Part shown: positions 15,525 through 24,694 of the stretch, in pieces | How the letters are laid out: every line of letters starts with the position of its first letter | Position numbering within the stretch: position 1 is the first letter of the stretch | Assembly: GCF_000424545.1 (NCBI RefSeq) | Contig: NZ_KE384207.1 | Span: 1-37,400, forward strand | Direction: 5' to 3' | Length of the DNA: 37,400 nucleotides | DNA from: Butyrivibrio sp. NC3005 | GTDB taxonomy: Bacteria > Bacillota > Clostridia > Lachnospirales > Lachnospiraceae | Notes under the pieces: model-generated | What the model was told of the DNA's origin: nothing | The model's database searches: none | Seen by the model: the letters and a program-made list of their open reading frames with translations, nothing else | Made by a program: the position numbers and the translations under genes

Positions 15525-16724
15525 TTATATCTTTGATAAACAATCATCCAATATGCTAATCATTTGGTCAACGTGCTCTTTTTCGATTATGAGAGGCGGT
15601 ACAAATCGAATAACATTAGTACCTGCATTAATCAAAATCAGTCCATTATCCATTGCATTAGTAATTATTTCCCCGACAGGGATGTCGAACACAAGTCCCT
15701 GCATAAAGCCAATGCCACGTCGCATTTTAATAAAATCATACTTAGAAACAAGTTCCTCAAGTCTTTTTTCAAGATATGGAGAAACATTATTCACATGGTC
15801 TATTATATTGTTCTTGTCAAATAAATCAAGTACTTTGCAAATTGCTGTACATGCAAGCGGGTTTCCGCCATAGGTAGTTCCATGATCTCCTGCACAAAGA
15901 GAATTTGCAGCAACCTTTTCTGTCATAAGGAAAGCACCAACAGGGACACCGCATCCTAAAGCCTTGGCACTTGTCATAATATCAGGCTTTACACCATACT
16001 TTTGCCATGCAAAATAACTTCCGGTTCTCCCCATACCACACTGAATTTCATCCAGAATAAGCAGAATATCTTTTTCATCACAAAGTTTTCTTACTTTTTT
16101 TAAAAATTCTTCATCTACCTTATAGATTCCACCTTCACCCTGAACTGTTTCCATGATAATAGCACATGTCTTAGTGTTTGCAGCTTCAAGAACGCTTTCA
16201 AAATTGTTAAAATCAGCAAATTTAATATTGCCAATCATAGGTTCAAAAGCTTCACGATATTTCGGATTTCCAGTTACTGAAAGTGCGCCAAAAGTTCTGC
16301 CATGAAACGAGTGATTCATAGCAATTATTTCATGATCCCTGGTTCCATCTTTTAGATAAGCATACTTCCTAGCCGCCTTTAAAGCACCTTCAATCGCCTC
16401 TGTTCCGCTGTTTGTAAAAAAGACTCTGTCCATTTGGCTGATCTTTTTAAGTTTTTTGGCAGCTTCAATTGCTGGTTTATTATAAAAATAATTTGAAGTA
16501 TGAATAATCTTATCAATCTGAGCCTTTAATGCATCATTATATTCGGTATTATGATAACCAAGCGCGAACACTGCTATACCAGACACGAAATCAAGATACT
16601 TCTTTCCATCCATATCATACAAATGGACATCTTCACCTTTTTCTAAAACTATTTGGTATCTGTTATAGGTATGAAGCAACGCTTTCTCTGCTTCACAAAT
16701 GTATTCTTTCATTTCTGCAGACAT
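15525..16724 (-). CDS. argD: Acetylornithine aminotransferase
   Basis: About 399 aa. A class III PLP aminotransferase converting N-acetylglutamate semialdehyde to N-acetylornithine with glutamate. Marks are FTNSGTEAIEGALKAARKY, HSFHGRTFGALSVTGNP, LLILDEIQCGMGRTG and the PLP lysine near 254 in TSAKALGCGVPVGAF. The frame could begin at a TTG two codons earlier, but AAGGGG lies 7 bases before the ATG of MSAEMKEY, so I start at 16724. It is the last gene of the argJ-argB-argD set, 14 bases after argB. No clear terminator is visible before the next gene. Confidence 0.96.
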   Translation of the reverse strand: MSAEMKEYICEAEKALLHTYNRYQIVLEKGEDVHLYDMDGKKYLDFVSGIAVFALGYHNTEYNDALKAQIDKIIHTSNYFYNKPAIEAAKKLKKISQMDRVFFTNSGTEAIEGALKAARKYAYLKDGTRDHEIIAMNHSFHGRTFGALSVTGNPKYREAFEPMIGNIKFADFNNFESVLEAANTKTCAIIMETVQGEGGIYKVDEEFLKKVRKLCDEKDILLILDEIQCGMGRTGSYFAWQKYGVKPDIMTSAKALGCGVPVGAFLMTEKVAANSLCAGDHGTTYGGNPLACTAICKVLDLFDKNNIIDHVNNVSPYLEKRLEELVSKYDFIKMRRGIGFMQGLVFDIPVGEIITNAMDNGLILINAGTNVIRFVPPLIIEKEHVDQMISILDDCLSKI

Positions 16725-16738
16725 TTCCAATCCCCTTT

Positions 16739-17623
16739 TTAATCATTGTCCTCGTCACTAAAAAACATTGTACCAATACCAGTATTGGTAAAAAATTCCA
16801 TCAGTAGACAGTGCGGTGTTCTTCCGTCAAGAATATGCACTCTATGAACTCCATTTCTTACAGCACTTACACAATTTGAAAGCTTTGGCAACATTCCTCC
16901 GCCAATCTGACCTGATGAAATAAGAGCATCTGCTTCTGAACATGTCATAGAGCTTATAAATGTTGATTTATCATTAATATCTCTATATACACCTTCAATA
17001 TCTGTAAGAAAAGCAAGTTTTTCAGCACCTACCGCCTTTGCAATAGCACATGCAGCATCATCTGCATTAATATTATAAGTTAAAAAATCATCATCAAGTC
17101 CAATAGGAGCAACTATCGGAATATAATCATTATCCATTAAATCATGTAGTATTTTAGGATTAACCTTATCAACATCGCCTACAAAACCAATATCTTTTCC
17201 ATCAGATAATTTTTTTTGCACATGTAAGAGACAAGAATCCTTACCACTTATGCCGATTGCCTTGACTCCAAGTTCTTCCACCATAGTCACTAACTGTTTA
17301 TTTACTCTCGAAAGAACCATTTCAGCTATTTCCATTGTTTCTTCATCTGTAACGCGCAGACCATTAACAAACACAGGTTCTTTTCCAACTTTTCCAACCC
17401 ATTTACTTATAGCTTTGCCTCCACCATGAACAATGATTGGCTTAAATCCTACAAGTTTTAAAAGTGACACATCCTGAATAACATTTTTCTGAAGTTCTGG
17501 ATTAGTCATTGCACTTCCACCATACTTTACAACAATAATCTTATGATTAAACTGCTGAATATACGGAAGCGCTTCGACAAGAACTGACGCTTTTTTTGAT
17601 ACTTCCTGCAAATCTTTATCCAT
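16739..17623 (-). CDS. argB: Acetylglutamate kinase
   Basis: 294 aa. It phosphorylates N-acetylglutamate, the second step of arginine synthesis and the usual arginine-feedback point in organisms with the argJ cycle. Marks are [12 protein letters not shown] near 28-39, [13 protein letters not shown] near 63-75, [30 protein letters not shown] and [11 protein letters not shown]. The extended N-terminal helix (about 25 residues before the first strand) is the type seen in arginine-sensitive hexameric enzymes. It lies 24 bases after argJ. Confidence 0.97.
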   Translation of the reverse strand: MDKDLQEVSKKASVLVEALPYIQQFNHKIIVVKYGGSAMTNPELQKNVIQDVSLLKLVGFKPIIVHGGGKAISKWVGKVGKEPVFVNGLRVTDEETMEIAEMVLSRVNKQLVTMVEELGVKAIGISGKDSCLLHVQKKLSDGKDIGFVGDVDKVNPKILHDLMDNDYIPIVAPIGLDDDFLTYNINADDAACAIAKAVGAEKLAFLTDIEGVYRDINDKSTFISSMTCSEADALISSGQIGGGMLPKLSNCVSAVRNGVHRVHILDGRTPHCLLMEFFTNTGIGTMFFSDEDND

Positions 17624-17647
17624 TCTATTCTCCTATCATTTTAATAA

Positions 17648-18871
17648 TCAGCTTCTATAGTCAGCATTAATCTTGACATAGTCATATGTCAAATCACATC
17701 CCCATGCTGTTGCATCGCACTCTCCCATCTTCATGTCTACAAGTGCTGTAACTTTCTTTTGTGAAAGAATTTTCGTAGCCTCTTCTTCACTATATTTTGC
17801 TGCTTTTCCCTTGGTAAAAATAAGAATTTTTCCAGCCTCTGATTCTATGTACAAATCGATGTTTTCCGGATTAAATTGTGCTCCGCTGTATCCAAGCGCA
17901 CACAGAATTCTTCCCCAGTTTGCATCATGTCCATAAATCGCTGCTTTAGTCAAATTAGAACATATTACAGATTTTGCCAGTAATCTTGCATTTTCCTTGG
18001 TATCTGCGCCAACTACCTTTGTCTCAAACAAGGCAGTTGCTCCTTCGCCGTCTCCTGCAAGTTCTTTTGCCATTTCACTGCATATTTCAAACAGTGCTTT
18101 TTTGAAAATTTCATAATTTTCATTTTCTTCTTTTATTAAATCATTTTGAGCTTCACCATTACACATAACCATAAGTGAGTCATTTGTTGACATATCTCCA
18201 TCAACCGAAATCATGTTGAAAGTATCCATTACAACTTCACTTAAAGCTTTCTGTAATAATTCATGTGAAATAGCCACATCACTAGTAACAAAGCAAAGCA
18301 TCGTGCACATATTAGGATGAATCATTCCTGATCCCTTTGCCATTGCTCCTATATGAGCCTCTTTTCCATCAAGTTCAAATGAAAAAGCAATTTCCTTTGG
18401 ATGAGTATCTGTTGTAATTATCGCACTTGCTGCATCAAAACTATTTGTCTTATTGTCTTTGATCAATGAGCATAGATTTTCAATTCCTTTTTTGGCTTTC
18501 TCAAAAGGAATCTGCATCCCAATAACTCCAGTGGAACTAATAAGAATTTCTTTCTCATTTACTCCTAGTAAACCCGCCGTCGTTTGTGCCATCTGACGAC
18601 AAATTTCCATTCCATCTTCACCTGTGCAGGCGTTTGCGATTCCAGAGTTTATTATTGCTCCATGAACCTCTCCTGCATTTTTTACAATATTCTTATCCCA
18701 ATAAACAGGAGCTGCCTTTACGACATTACTAGTAAATACACCGCCCAATGTACACGCCGACTCACTATAGACTATTGCCATATCTTTTCTACCTGAATAT
18801 TTGATATTTGCTTCAACACCTGCTGCCTTAAAACCTTTCGCAGCCATTACTCCGCCTTCTATTTTCTTCAT
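17648..18871 (-). CDS. argJ: Bifunctional ornithine acetyltransferase/N-acetylglutamate synthase
   Basis: 407 aa. It recycles the acetyl group from N-acetylornithine to glutamate, and bifunctional forms also use acetyl-CoA. The precursor self-cleaves before a catalytic threonine; here this is T190 in KGSGMIHPNMCTML, so the scissile bond is Cys-Thr rather than the more usual Ala-Thr. Other marks are GAIINSGIANACTG, GVIGMQIPF and a C-terminal GRILCALGYSG with the expected small residues. The ATG overlaps the GNAT stop codon by four bases, which implies coupling. Whether it is truly bifunctional cannot be read from sequence. Confidence 0.96.
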   Translation of the reverse strand: MKKIEGGVMAAKGFKAAGVEANIKYSGRKDMAIVYSESACTLGGVFTSNVVKAAPVYWDKNIVKNAGEVHGAIINSGIANACTGEDGMEICRQMAQTTAGLLGVNEKEILISSTGVIGMQIPFEKAKKGIENLCSLIKDNKTNSFDAASAIITTDTHPKEIAFSFELDGKEAHIGAMAKGSGMIHPNMCTMLCFVTSDVAISHELLQKALSEVVMDTFNMISVDGDMSTNDSLMVMCNGEAQNDLIKEENENYEIFKKALFEICSEMAKELAGDGEGATALFETKVVGADTKENARLLAKSVICSNLTKAAIYGHDANWGRILCALGYSGAQFNPENIDLYIESEAGKILIFTKGKAAKYSEEEATKILSQKKVTALVDMKMGECDATAWGCDLTYDYVKINADYRS

Positions 18872-19344
18872 GACGCGTTCCTCTCTTTGCCGATTTCTTT
18901 ATCTCCAATAACAACATTTCGATTATTCATATTTATTATATAATCATATTCGTTCAAATCCTCACGAATTTTCCAACCCATTTTTGTCCAAAAAGCATTT
19001 CCTGCTTCATTAATCACAAACGCATTTAAAGACACTTTACTGATATATTCTTTTTTCAAAGCTTCTATACAAAAATCCACCATTTTATGACCAATATGAT
19101 GTCTTCTATAATCTTTGTCTACACATACATGATAAAAAGATCCTTGTCTTCCATCATGACCGCACAAAATCGCACCAACTATTTTTCCATCTTTGATGTA
19201 TACACAAGACGTAGTAGGATTTCTACGCAAAAATCTGGCAACCCCTTCTCTGGAATCATCAATGCTTCTTATAGCAAATCCCTGAATAGAATTCCATAGC
19301 GTGAATACTTCATCATAATCCTCAATCGTCATTACTCTAATCAT
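18868..19344 (-). CDS. GNAT acetyltransferase heading the arg operon
   Basis: 158 aa. A single GNAT domain: MIRVMTIEDYDEVFTLWNSI, then IVGAILCGHDGRQGSFYHVCVDKDYRRHHIGHKMVDFC, which contains the acetyl-CoA loop (R-R-H-H-I-G-H, a variant of RxxGxG/A), and the C-terminal VNEAGNAFWTKMGW-like end. Its stop overlaps the argJ start (ATGA), and it is the first gene after the arg promoter. It might be a short N-acetylglutamate synthase-like or YpeA-type enzyme; substrate unknown. The SD GAGGTAGG lies before the ATG. Confidence 0.8.
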   Translation of the reverse strand: MIRVMTIEDYDEVFTLWNSIQGFAIRSIDDSREGVARFLRRNPTTSCVYIKDGKIVGAILCGHDGRQGSFYHVCVDKDYRRHHIGHKMVDFCIEALKKEYISKVSLNAFVINEAGNAFWTKMGWKIREDLNEYDYIINMNNRNVVIGDKEIGKERNAS

Positions 19345-19422
19345 ATTCCTACCTCTTTATATTTTGATCTAGTATACTTTTTCCTTTTTGTGCGTTAAAA
19401 TTTTAATGTATTGTATTGAACT

Positions 19423-19451
19423 AGTATAATGTGTATATCGGAAATATGCAA
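19423..19451 (-). promoter_or_regulatory. Promoter of GNAT-argJ-argB-argD
   Basis: The minus strand reads TTGCAT (19446-19451), a 17-base spacer and TATACT (19423-19428). The leader to the GNAT start is about 70 bases. It lies back to back with the argG promoter. Confidence 0.7.
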
Positions 19452-19456
19452 GAGTT

Positions 19457-19604
19457 TTTTATAAATATTCAATCAAAATGCATAAAAAATATTTTTTATA
19501 CATTTATATATTGCAATGAAAACACCAATGTATTATAATCGCATAAAAGTCAGATATAACTTTTATACTACTTAGATAATATTTATGCACTTTTTATGCA
19601 AATA
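19457..19604. promoter_or_regulatory. Operator-like array in the divergent arg control region
   Basis: An 18-base perfect palindrome, ATAAAAAATATTTTTTAT (19482-19499), extends to 19477-19504 (AATG/CATT arms) with one mismatched pair. A second inverted repeat, GCATAAAAGT/ACTTTTATAC (19541-19568, 9 of 10), covers the argG start. TTTATGCA occurs twice more near 19582-19601. TTATAAATATTCAA at 19460-19473 resembles the Gram-positive ARG box. By location these are the probable ArgR (AhrC) sites; I have not shown that the protein binds here. Confidence 0.55.
19511..19539 (+). promoter_or_regulatory. Promoter of argG
   Basis: TTGCAA (19511-19516), a 17-base spacer and TATAAT (19534-19539). The start would be near 19546, inside the second inverted repeat, so a bound repressor would block it. 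Confidence 0.75.
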
Positions 19605-19630
19605 ACAGTTTAATAATGGAGGAAATGACA

Positions 19631-20902
19631 ATGGCTACTAATAAAGAAAAGGTAATTCTCGCATATTCTGGCGGACTTGATACTACTACTATTATTCCTT
19701 GGCTCAAAGAAGAATACGGCTATGATGTTGTCTGTGTCTGTGCTGACTGTGGTCAGGGCAATGAGCTTGATGGTCTCGAAGAGCGTGCAAAGGCATGCGG
19801 CGCAGCAAAGCTTTATATAGAAGATATAACTGACGATTTCTGTGACAACTATGTTGTTCCTTGTGTTCAGGCTCACGCAGTTTATGAAAATAAGTATCTG
19901 CTCGGAACATCCATGGCTCGTCCTGCAATTGCAAAACGTCTCGTTGAAATTGCAAGAAAAGAAGGTGCTACAGCCATTTGTCATGGCGCTACTGGTAAGG
20001 GAAATGACCAGATTCGTTTCGAGCTTACCTTCAAAGCCCTTGCTCCTGATATTAAAATCATTGCTCCATGGCGTGATCCTAAGTGGACTCTTTTATCACG
20101 TGATGATGAAATTGATTACTGCAAAGCTCATGGCATTCATCTGCCATTTTCCATGGACAATAGTTACAGCCGTGATCGAAATATATGGCATATCTCTCAT
20201 GAAGGTCTTGAACTCGAAGATCCGTCACTCGAGCCAAATTATGACCACATGCTCGTTTTAGGTGTATCTCCTCAAAACGCTCCTGACAAGGTAACTGACG
20301 TCACAATGACTTTCGAAGAAGGAGTTCCTACCAGCGTTAACGGTGTAAAAATGAAAGTTTCTGATATTATCCGCACTCTCAATGATATCGGTGGAAAAAA
20401 TGGTATTGGTATAATCGATATTGTTGAAAACCGTGTAGTCGGAATGAAGAGTCGTGGCGTTTATGAAACTCCTGGCGGAACAATTCTATATGAAGCTCAC
20501 CAGCAGCTTGAAGAACTGATTCTCGACCGTGACACATATGCTCTTAAAAATGAAATGAGCGCAAAGTTTGCTTCTCTTGTTTACGAAGGAAAGTGGTTTA
20601 CTCCTGTATGTGAAGCAGTTATGGCATTTATAAAGAGCACACAAAAATATGTAACTGGCGAAGTTCATTTCAAACTTTATAAAGGAAATATTATAAAAGC
20701 CGGTACTACATCACCATATTCGTTGTATAATGAAAGCATCGCTTCTTTTACTACAGGTGATATGTACGATCACAAAGACGCTAGTGGATTCATTAATCTC
20801 TTTGGTCTGTCCATGAAAGTTCGTGCGCTTAAGATGCAGGAAGTAGATGAAAAATCAAAGACAAGTACCAAAAAAAGCGTTAAGAATGTAGGCGATAAAT
20901 AA
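19631..20902 (+). CDS. argG: Argininosuccinate synthase
   Basis: About 423 aa. It ligates citrulline and aspartate with ATP to give argininosuccinate. The N-terminal PP-loop is [19 protein letters not shown]. Other marks are [56 protein letters not shown] and [14 protein letters not shown]. The frame is open from an ATG five codons upstream, but GGAGG is spaced 7 bases before the ATG of MATNKEKV, so I start at 19631. First gene of a plus-strand set with the DUF1294 and LytTR genes. I see no argH in the window. The C-terminal lysine/serine-rich tail is short and variable. Confidence 0.97.
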   Translation: MATNKEKVILAYSGGLDTTTIIPWLKEEYGYDVVCVCADCGQGNELDGLEERAKACGAAKLYIEDITDDFCDNYVVPCVQAHAVYENKYLLGTSMARPAIAKRLVEIARKEGATAICHGATGKGNDQIRFELTFKALAPDIKIIAPWRDPKWTLLSRDDEIDYCKAHGIHLPFSMDNSYSRDRNIWHISHEGLELEDPSLEPNYDHMLVLGVSPQNAPDKVTDVTMTFEEGVPTSVNGVKMKVSDIIRTLNDIGGKNGIGIIDIVENRVVGMKSRGVYETPGGTILYEAHQQLEELILDRDTYALKNEMSAKFASLVYEGKWFTPVCEAVMAFIKSTQKYVTGEVHFKLYKGNIIKAGTTSPYSLYNESIASFTTGDMYDHKDASGFINLFGLSMKVRALKMQEVDEKSKTSTKKSVKNVGDK

Positions 20903-20918
20903 ATAGATTGGGGTTTTA

Positions 20919-21221
20919 TTGCTTAACATGAAATTATCTTTATTATTGATTCTATTTTACTTTTTGGCAGTTAACTGCCTTGGTTTTGCTACTATGGGAA
21001 TTGATAAGCATAGAGCAAGAAGACATGCTTATAGAATTCCAGAAGCTACACTTTTTCTATTTGCCTTTATCGGCGGAAGTATTGGTAGTACTATAGGAAT
21101 GTATTCGTTTCATCACAAAACCAGACATTGGTATTTTGTTGTTGGAATGCCTTTAATAATCGTGTTACAGGGCTTACTTATTTATGGACTTACAAAAGTT
21201 GTTGATTTTAAATTTATGTAA
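20919..21221 (+). CDS. DUF1294 small membrane protein
   Basis: About 100 aa, three hydrophobic segments (about 5-25, 45-62, 75-95). The family pattern is clear: MGIDKHRARRHAYRIPEATLFLFAFIGGSIGSTIGMYSFHHKTRH. Function is unknown. A TTG start at 20919 has GGGG five bases upstream; an ATG four codons in (20928) is also possible. It lies 16 bases after argG, so it should be co-transcribed. Confidence 0.8.
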   Translation: MLNMKLSLLLILFYFLAVNCLGFATMGIDKHRARRHAYRIPEATLFLFAFIGGSIGSTIGMYSFHHKTRHWYFVVGMPLIIVLQGLLIYGLTKVVDFKFM

Positions 21222-21245
21222 ATAGATTTGAAAAGGGGAGCCAAT

Positions 21246-21977
21246 ATGCATATTGCAGTTTGTGATGATAACATTGCCGATAGAAAGCAAATGGAACGGC
21301 TTTTAACGAGAGCTTCTGATGCAAAAAAAGTCAGCGGACAAGAAGGTTATTTTCTGGATTTATTCGGAAATATCCCAGCTTTAATGCAAACACCGGAAGT
21401 ATATGATGTTATTTTTCTCGATATGGTTCAAGGCAATGAAAACGGTCTTGATGTAGCAAGAAAACTTAGGACTATTGGTTATCGAGGGTTAATTGTACTT
21501 ACTTCTTCAAAAATCGATTATACTCTTCTTGTTGATGAACAAGAGCATGAAGATTTTCTTTTCATGGACAAGCCAATACTGGTAAAAGAGCTTAATCAAA
21601 TGCTGGATTTTTGCGAAAAGAATAGAATCAGTCCTGAACCTGTTGTTGAATTAAGAGGTACAGATAATACAATATTTGTTAGTGGAAATGATATTTGCTA
21701 TGCATACTCTCTTGACAACAGCAGGGTTAGGGTTCATTTATCAAATGGAGAAAACTTTGATATTTCATCAGATTTATATCATTTCTATAATTATCTTGAT
21801 GATTATGATTTCATCGTTCCTTCTTATGAAAAGGCTGTCATTAATGTCAGAATGATAAAAAAATTGTCGCTTTTCAAAGTCTGCATGAATGATGGTAAAG
21901 AATTTCATGTTTCAATCGAGTATCGAAGCTACATGAAAAACAAAATGATCGAAGAACAAACCAAACATCAGGGCTAA
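21246..21977 (+). CDS. LytTR-family response regulator (orphan)
   Basis: About 243 aa. Receiver domain with CDDN acidic pair near 5-8, YDVIFLDMVQGNENGLDVARKLR (phospho-acceptor Asp) and FMDKPI (conserved Lys). The C-terminal half (about 140-235) is a LytTR DNA-binding domain with GNDICYAYSLDNSRVRVHL and FIVPSYEKAVINVRMIKKLS. No histidine kinase is adjacent, so its partner is unknown. The frame could begin at a TTG six codons upstream, but AAAAGGGGAG directs initiation to the ATG of MHIAVCDD. Last gene of the argG set; terminator at 22077-22110. Confidence 0.88.
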   Translation: MHIAVCDDNIADRKQMERLLTRASDAKKVSGQEGYFLDLFGNIPALMQTPEVYDVIFLDMVQGNENGLDVARKLRTIGYRGLIVLTSSKIDYTLLVDEQEHEDFLFMDKPILVKELNQMLDFCEKNRISPEPVVELRGTDNTIFVSGNDICYAYSLDNSRVRVHLSNGENFDISSDLYHFYNYLDDYDFIVPSYEKAVINVRMIKKLSLFKVCMNDGKEFHVSIEYRSYMKNKMIEEQTKHQG

Positions 21978-22076
21978 GATAATTGTTTTTGAATAATCAT
22001 CTTAACAAATCATCAGGCACTTTTGTATCGAGTAGTTGATAGTTTTACACGCTTTATATTAGTTCTGATTAACGAT

Positions 22077-22110
22077 AAAACCGGTAAGTAATCATTTACT
22101 TACCGGTTTT
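22077..22110 (+). terminator. Bidirectional terminator between convergent genes
   Basis: A perfect 15-bp stem (22077-22091 with 22096-22110, 4-base loop), GC-rich at the centre with AAAA and TTTT ends. It serves the LytTR gene and, on the minus strand, degV. Confidence 0.92.
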
Positions 22111-22157
22111 AAAAATTCCAACTTTTGAAACTAAAAAACTTCTATAAAACAATCTAA

Positions 22158-22994
22158 TCAGCAAGTTACGACAATTCCGCCATCACTTGCATATATAGTA
22201 CTAACGCCTCTTGTATCAATAACAATAGCTTCTTTAAACGGTGCCTTTGCCATAATAAGATCTTTGACAAGCATTGCTCTTTCGTAACAGTTACAATGAG
22301 AAATAATAAGACGTCGATCTTCTGGATTATGACATTCTTTTACCAAAATTTCAGTCATCTTCATAAGAGCTTTACGCATTCCAACGCCCTGTCCTTTCTG
22401 AACTATTGAGCCTTTCTCACCAGCACACACAGGTTTGATATTCAAAGTTGTAGCAACAAGAGCCTTCATGCCTGTAAGTCGTCCATTTTTTCTCAAATTC
22501 TCAAGACTATCAAGAACAAAATAAGTGAACATATTGTCACGAAATTCATTAATCTTCTCAACGATCTCTTCAAACTCAAGGCCTTCCTCTTCCAGCTCCA
22601 TAAGCTTAAAAACTATCTGAGTTTCTCCAGAAGAAGCAGATAAAGAATCTACTATATAGACCTTCTTGTCTCCGCCCTCTTCCTCATATATTTCTTTTCC
22701 AATAAGAGCACTGTTATAACTTCCACTAAGTTTGGAAGAAAGTGTAACACAAAAAACATGATCTGCATCAGTATCGAAAGCCTGTTTATATCTATCTGGT
22801 GATGGACACGCTGTCTTGGCACAGGTTTCTGACTCAGCCATTCTCTTAATAAAATCCTGCTGGTCGAAGTTCTCATCATCCATTATATGATAATCGCCTA
22901 CCTCTAAAGCAAGTGGAACAAATTCAAATCTTGAATCTCCCCATAAATTGGTTGGAAGTTCACAACAACTATCCATTACAATTTTATAACTCAT
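22158..22994 (-). CDS. DegV-family fatty-acid-binding protein
   Basis: 278 aa, usual length. Marks are IVMDSCCELP near the N-terminus, KTACPSPDRYKQAF, VTLSSKLSGSYNSALIG, VDSLSASSGETQIVF and the C-terminal RGVSTIYASDGGIVVTC. DegV proteins bind a fatty acid and, in Firmicutes, present it to the fatty-acid kinase FakA; partner specificity cannot be read here. It has its own TTTACG-17-TAAGAT promoter and stands alone. SD GGAGG lies before the ATG. Confidence 0.93.
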   Translation of the reverse strand: MSYKIVMDSCCELPTNLWGDSRFEFVPLALEVGDYHIMDDENFDQQDFIKRMAESETCAKTACPSPDRYKQAFDTDADHVFCVTLSSKLSGSYNSALIGKEIYEEEGGDKKVYIVDSLSASSGETQIVFKLMELEEEGLEFEEIVEKINEFRDNMFTYFVLDSLENLRKNGRLTGMKALVATTLNIKPVCAGEKGSIVQKGQGVGMRKALMKMTEILVKECHNPEDRRLIISHCNCYERAMLVKDLIMAKAPFKEAIVIDTRGVSTIYASDGGIVVTC

Positions 22995-23057
22995 AAAGCC
23001 TCCGCAATACGCATCAAGCTACAATTATAGCTTCTTGCATGTAGTTTTCATTACTAC

Positions 23058-23086
23058 ATCTTATCACTTTTTTCTCCATACGTAAA
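23058..23086 (-). promoter_or_regulatory. degV-family gene promoter
   Basis: The minus strand reads TTTACG (23081-23086), a 17-base spacer and TAAGAT (23058-23063), about 65 bases before the start codon. The leader holds a small palindrome, AAGCTA/TAGCTT, around 23020. Confidence 0.6.
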
Positions 23087-23098
23087 GAACAAGTTAAT

Positions 23099-23608
23099 TC
23101 ACACTAATTTTTCATAATCCATCTGAAATACATCAAACATCTTGCAAACTGCATTATCCCAGATAGTCTCATAAGATTTATCAAGTGTAAATGTCTTTAT
23201 GGAAGCACCACTTGTAATAGTAATAACTGATTCACCTGTCTGTATTTCACCAAAACGTATATTTAAAACAAGTGACAAATCATTGGATGTAAGTGCAATA
23301 TCATGCTTTCTTAGCAGATTATCAACTGCTTCTGGCTTTAAATGAAGGACAAACTTAAATCCAAGAGGAGTTAGATGCCCTTTTATAAGATCAAGACATA
23401 TTTTCTGCATAGAATCCCATGTAGATAATGGATATTGAATATTATTTTCTTCATCATCACCATAGAATTCTTTGGCAATATGTCCATCAATTGTGAATAG
23501 ATTATAGGTCTGAATCACAGCTTCTTCCAAAAGAAAAGATGAAAACAGATTTCCTATCAGCATCTTATTCATGAAGACTTTGTTCTGTTTAATCCTCAAA
23601 CTAATCAT
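23099..23608 (-). CDS. DUF5721-like protein
   Basis: 169 aa, soluble, no membrane segment or signal. I recognise it as the Lachnospiraceae DUF5721 type by overall length, place and sequence style: MISLRIKQNKVFMNKMLIGNLFSSFLLEEAVIQTYNLFTIDGH at the start, then IKGHLTPLGFKFVLHLKPE. No catalytic motif is visible. Function unknown. It follows prfA by 5 bases in the same direction, so it may be co-expressed with translation-termination genes. Confidence 0.65.
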   Translation of the reverse strand: MISLRIKQNKVFMNKMLIGNLFSSFLLEEAVIQTYNLFTIDGHIAKEFYGDDEENNIQYPLSTWDSMQKICLDLIKGHLTPLGFKFVLHLKPEAVDNLLRKHDIALTSNDLSLVLNIRFGEIQTGESVITITSGASIKTFTLDKSYETIWDNAVCKMFDVFQMDYEKLV

Positions 23609-23613
23609 ACAGT

Positions 23614-24693
23614 TTACATATTCCCATTCATTTTTAATAATTTAGCAGCCTGATCTGCTGCCTGCAAGGAATCAATAAGCTCGTCCAAATCACCATTTAA
23701 AATCTGTTCTATCTTGTGCAGAGTAACTTTAATTCGATGGTCTGTAACTCGTCCCTGAGGAAAATTATATGTCCTAATCTTCTCAGATCTGTCGCCTGTT
23801 CCAACCTGACTTCTTCTTAGTTCTGCTTCTGAATCATGCTGTTCCTGCATTTTCATATCATAAAGCTTTGAACGAAGAAGTGCCCATGCCTTATTCTTGT
23901 TCTGAAGCTGTGATCTTTCTGTCTGCGAATAAATCACTATTCCTGTCGGAATGTGAGTAAGTCTGACAGCAGAGTCGGTTGTATTAACACCCTGTCCACC
24001 ATTTCCTGATGCTCTTGTAATGTCCATGCGAACATCTTCCGGTGGAATATCAATTTCAACATCATCTGTAACTTCTGGCATAACAGCAACTGTAGCTGTA
24101 GATGTGTGAATTCGTCCGCCTGACTCTGTAACAGGAACTCTTTGAACTCTATGTACTCCGCTTTCGTATTTCAGCTTAGAATAAGCACCTTGTCCTTCTA
24201 CGATGAAGTTAACACTCTTCATACCGCCAATTCCAATAGTTTCAACATTTATAAGTGATGTTCTATATCCCTTACTCTCAGCATATTTGGTATACATTCT
24301 ATATAAATCAGCTGCAAACATTGCCGCTTCGTCTCCGCCAACACCGGCTCTTATCTCCAAGATAACGTTTTTCTCGTCATTAGGATCTTTTGGAATAAGG
24401 AGTATTCTAAGATTTTGTTCAATTTCAGGTAGCTGATTCTTAAGATTTGATATCTCCTCTTTCAAAAGCATCTTTAATTCTTCATCAGATTCGCTTTCAA
24501 GCATCTCAATAGAATCCTCAAGGTCCTTCTTACACTTTTTATATTGCTTGTAACATTCAACAAGAGGAGTAAGACTACTTTGTTCTTTCATAAGACTTGC
24601 AAATCTGCCTGCATCCTGAGCCACATTTGGCTCATTTAATTCCATATTTATATCTTCATATTTGTGTAAAATAGCTTCTAATTTGTCAAACAT
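23614..24693 (-). CDS. prfA: Peptide chain release factor 1
   Basis: 359 aa. RF1 releases peptides at UAA and UAG. The peptidyl-transferase GGQ lies in [19 protein letters not shown], and the codon-recognition PxT motif is the PVT of [15 protein letters not shown]. The N-terminal helical domain and the C-terminal [23 protein letters not shown] are normal. The Gln of GGQ is the target of PrmC, encoded directly upstream with a 1-base gap. Confidence 0.98.
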   Translation of the reverse strand: MFDKLEAILHKYEDINMELNEPNVAQDAGRFASLMKEQSSLTPLVECYKQYKKCKKDLEDSIEMLESESDEELKMLLKEEISNLKNQLPEIEQNLRILLIPKDPNDEKNVILEIRAGVGGDEAAMFAADLYRMYTKYAESKGYRTSLINVETIGIGGMKSVNFIVEGQGAYSKLKYESGVHRVQRVPVTESGGRIHTSTATVAVMPEVTDDVEIDIPPEDVRMDITRASGNGGQGVNTTDSAVRLTHIPTGIVIYSQTERSQLQNKNKAWALLRSKLYDMKMQEQHDSEAELRRSQVGTGDRSEKIRTYNFPQGRVTDHRIKVTLHKIEQILNGDLDELIDSLQAADQAAKLLKMNGNM

Positions 24694-24694
24694 A

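Noticed and set aside
19345..19630. T-box or arginine riboswitch before argG
   Set aside because: No T-box motif or terminator lies in the leader; DNA palindromes explain it better.
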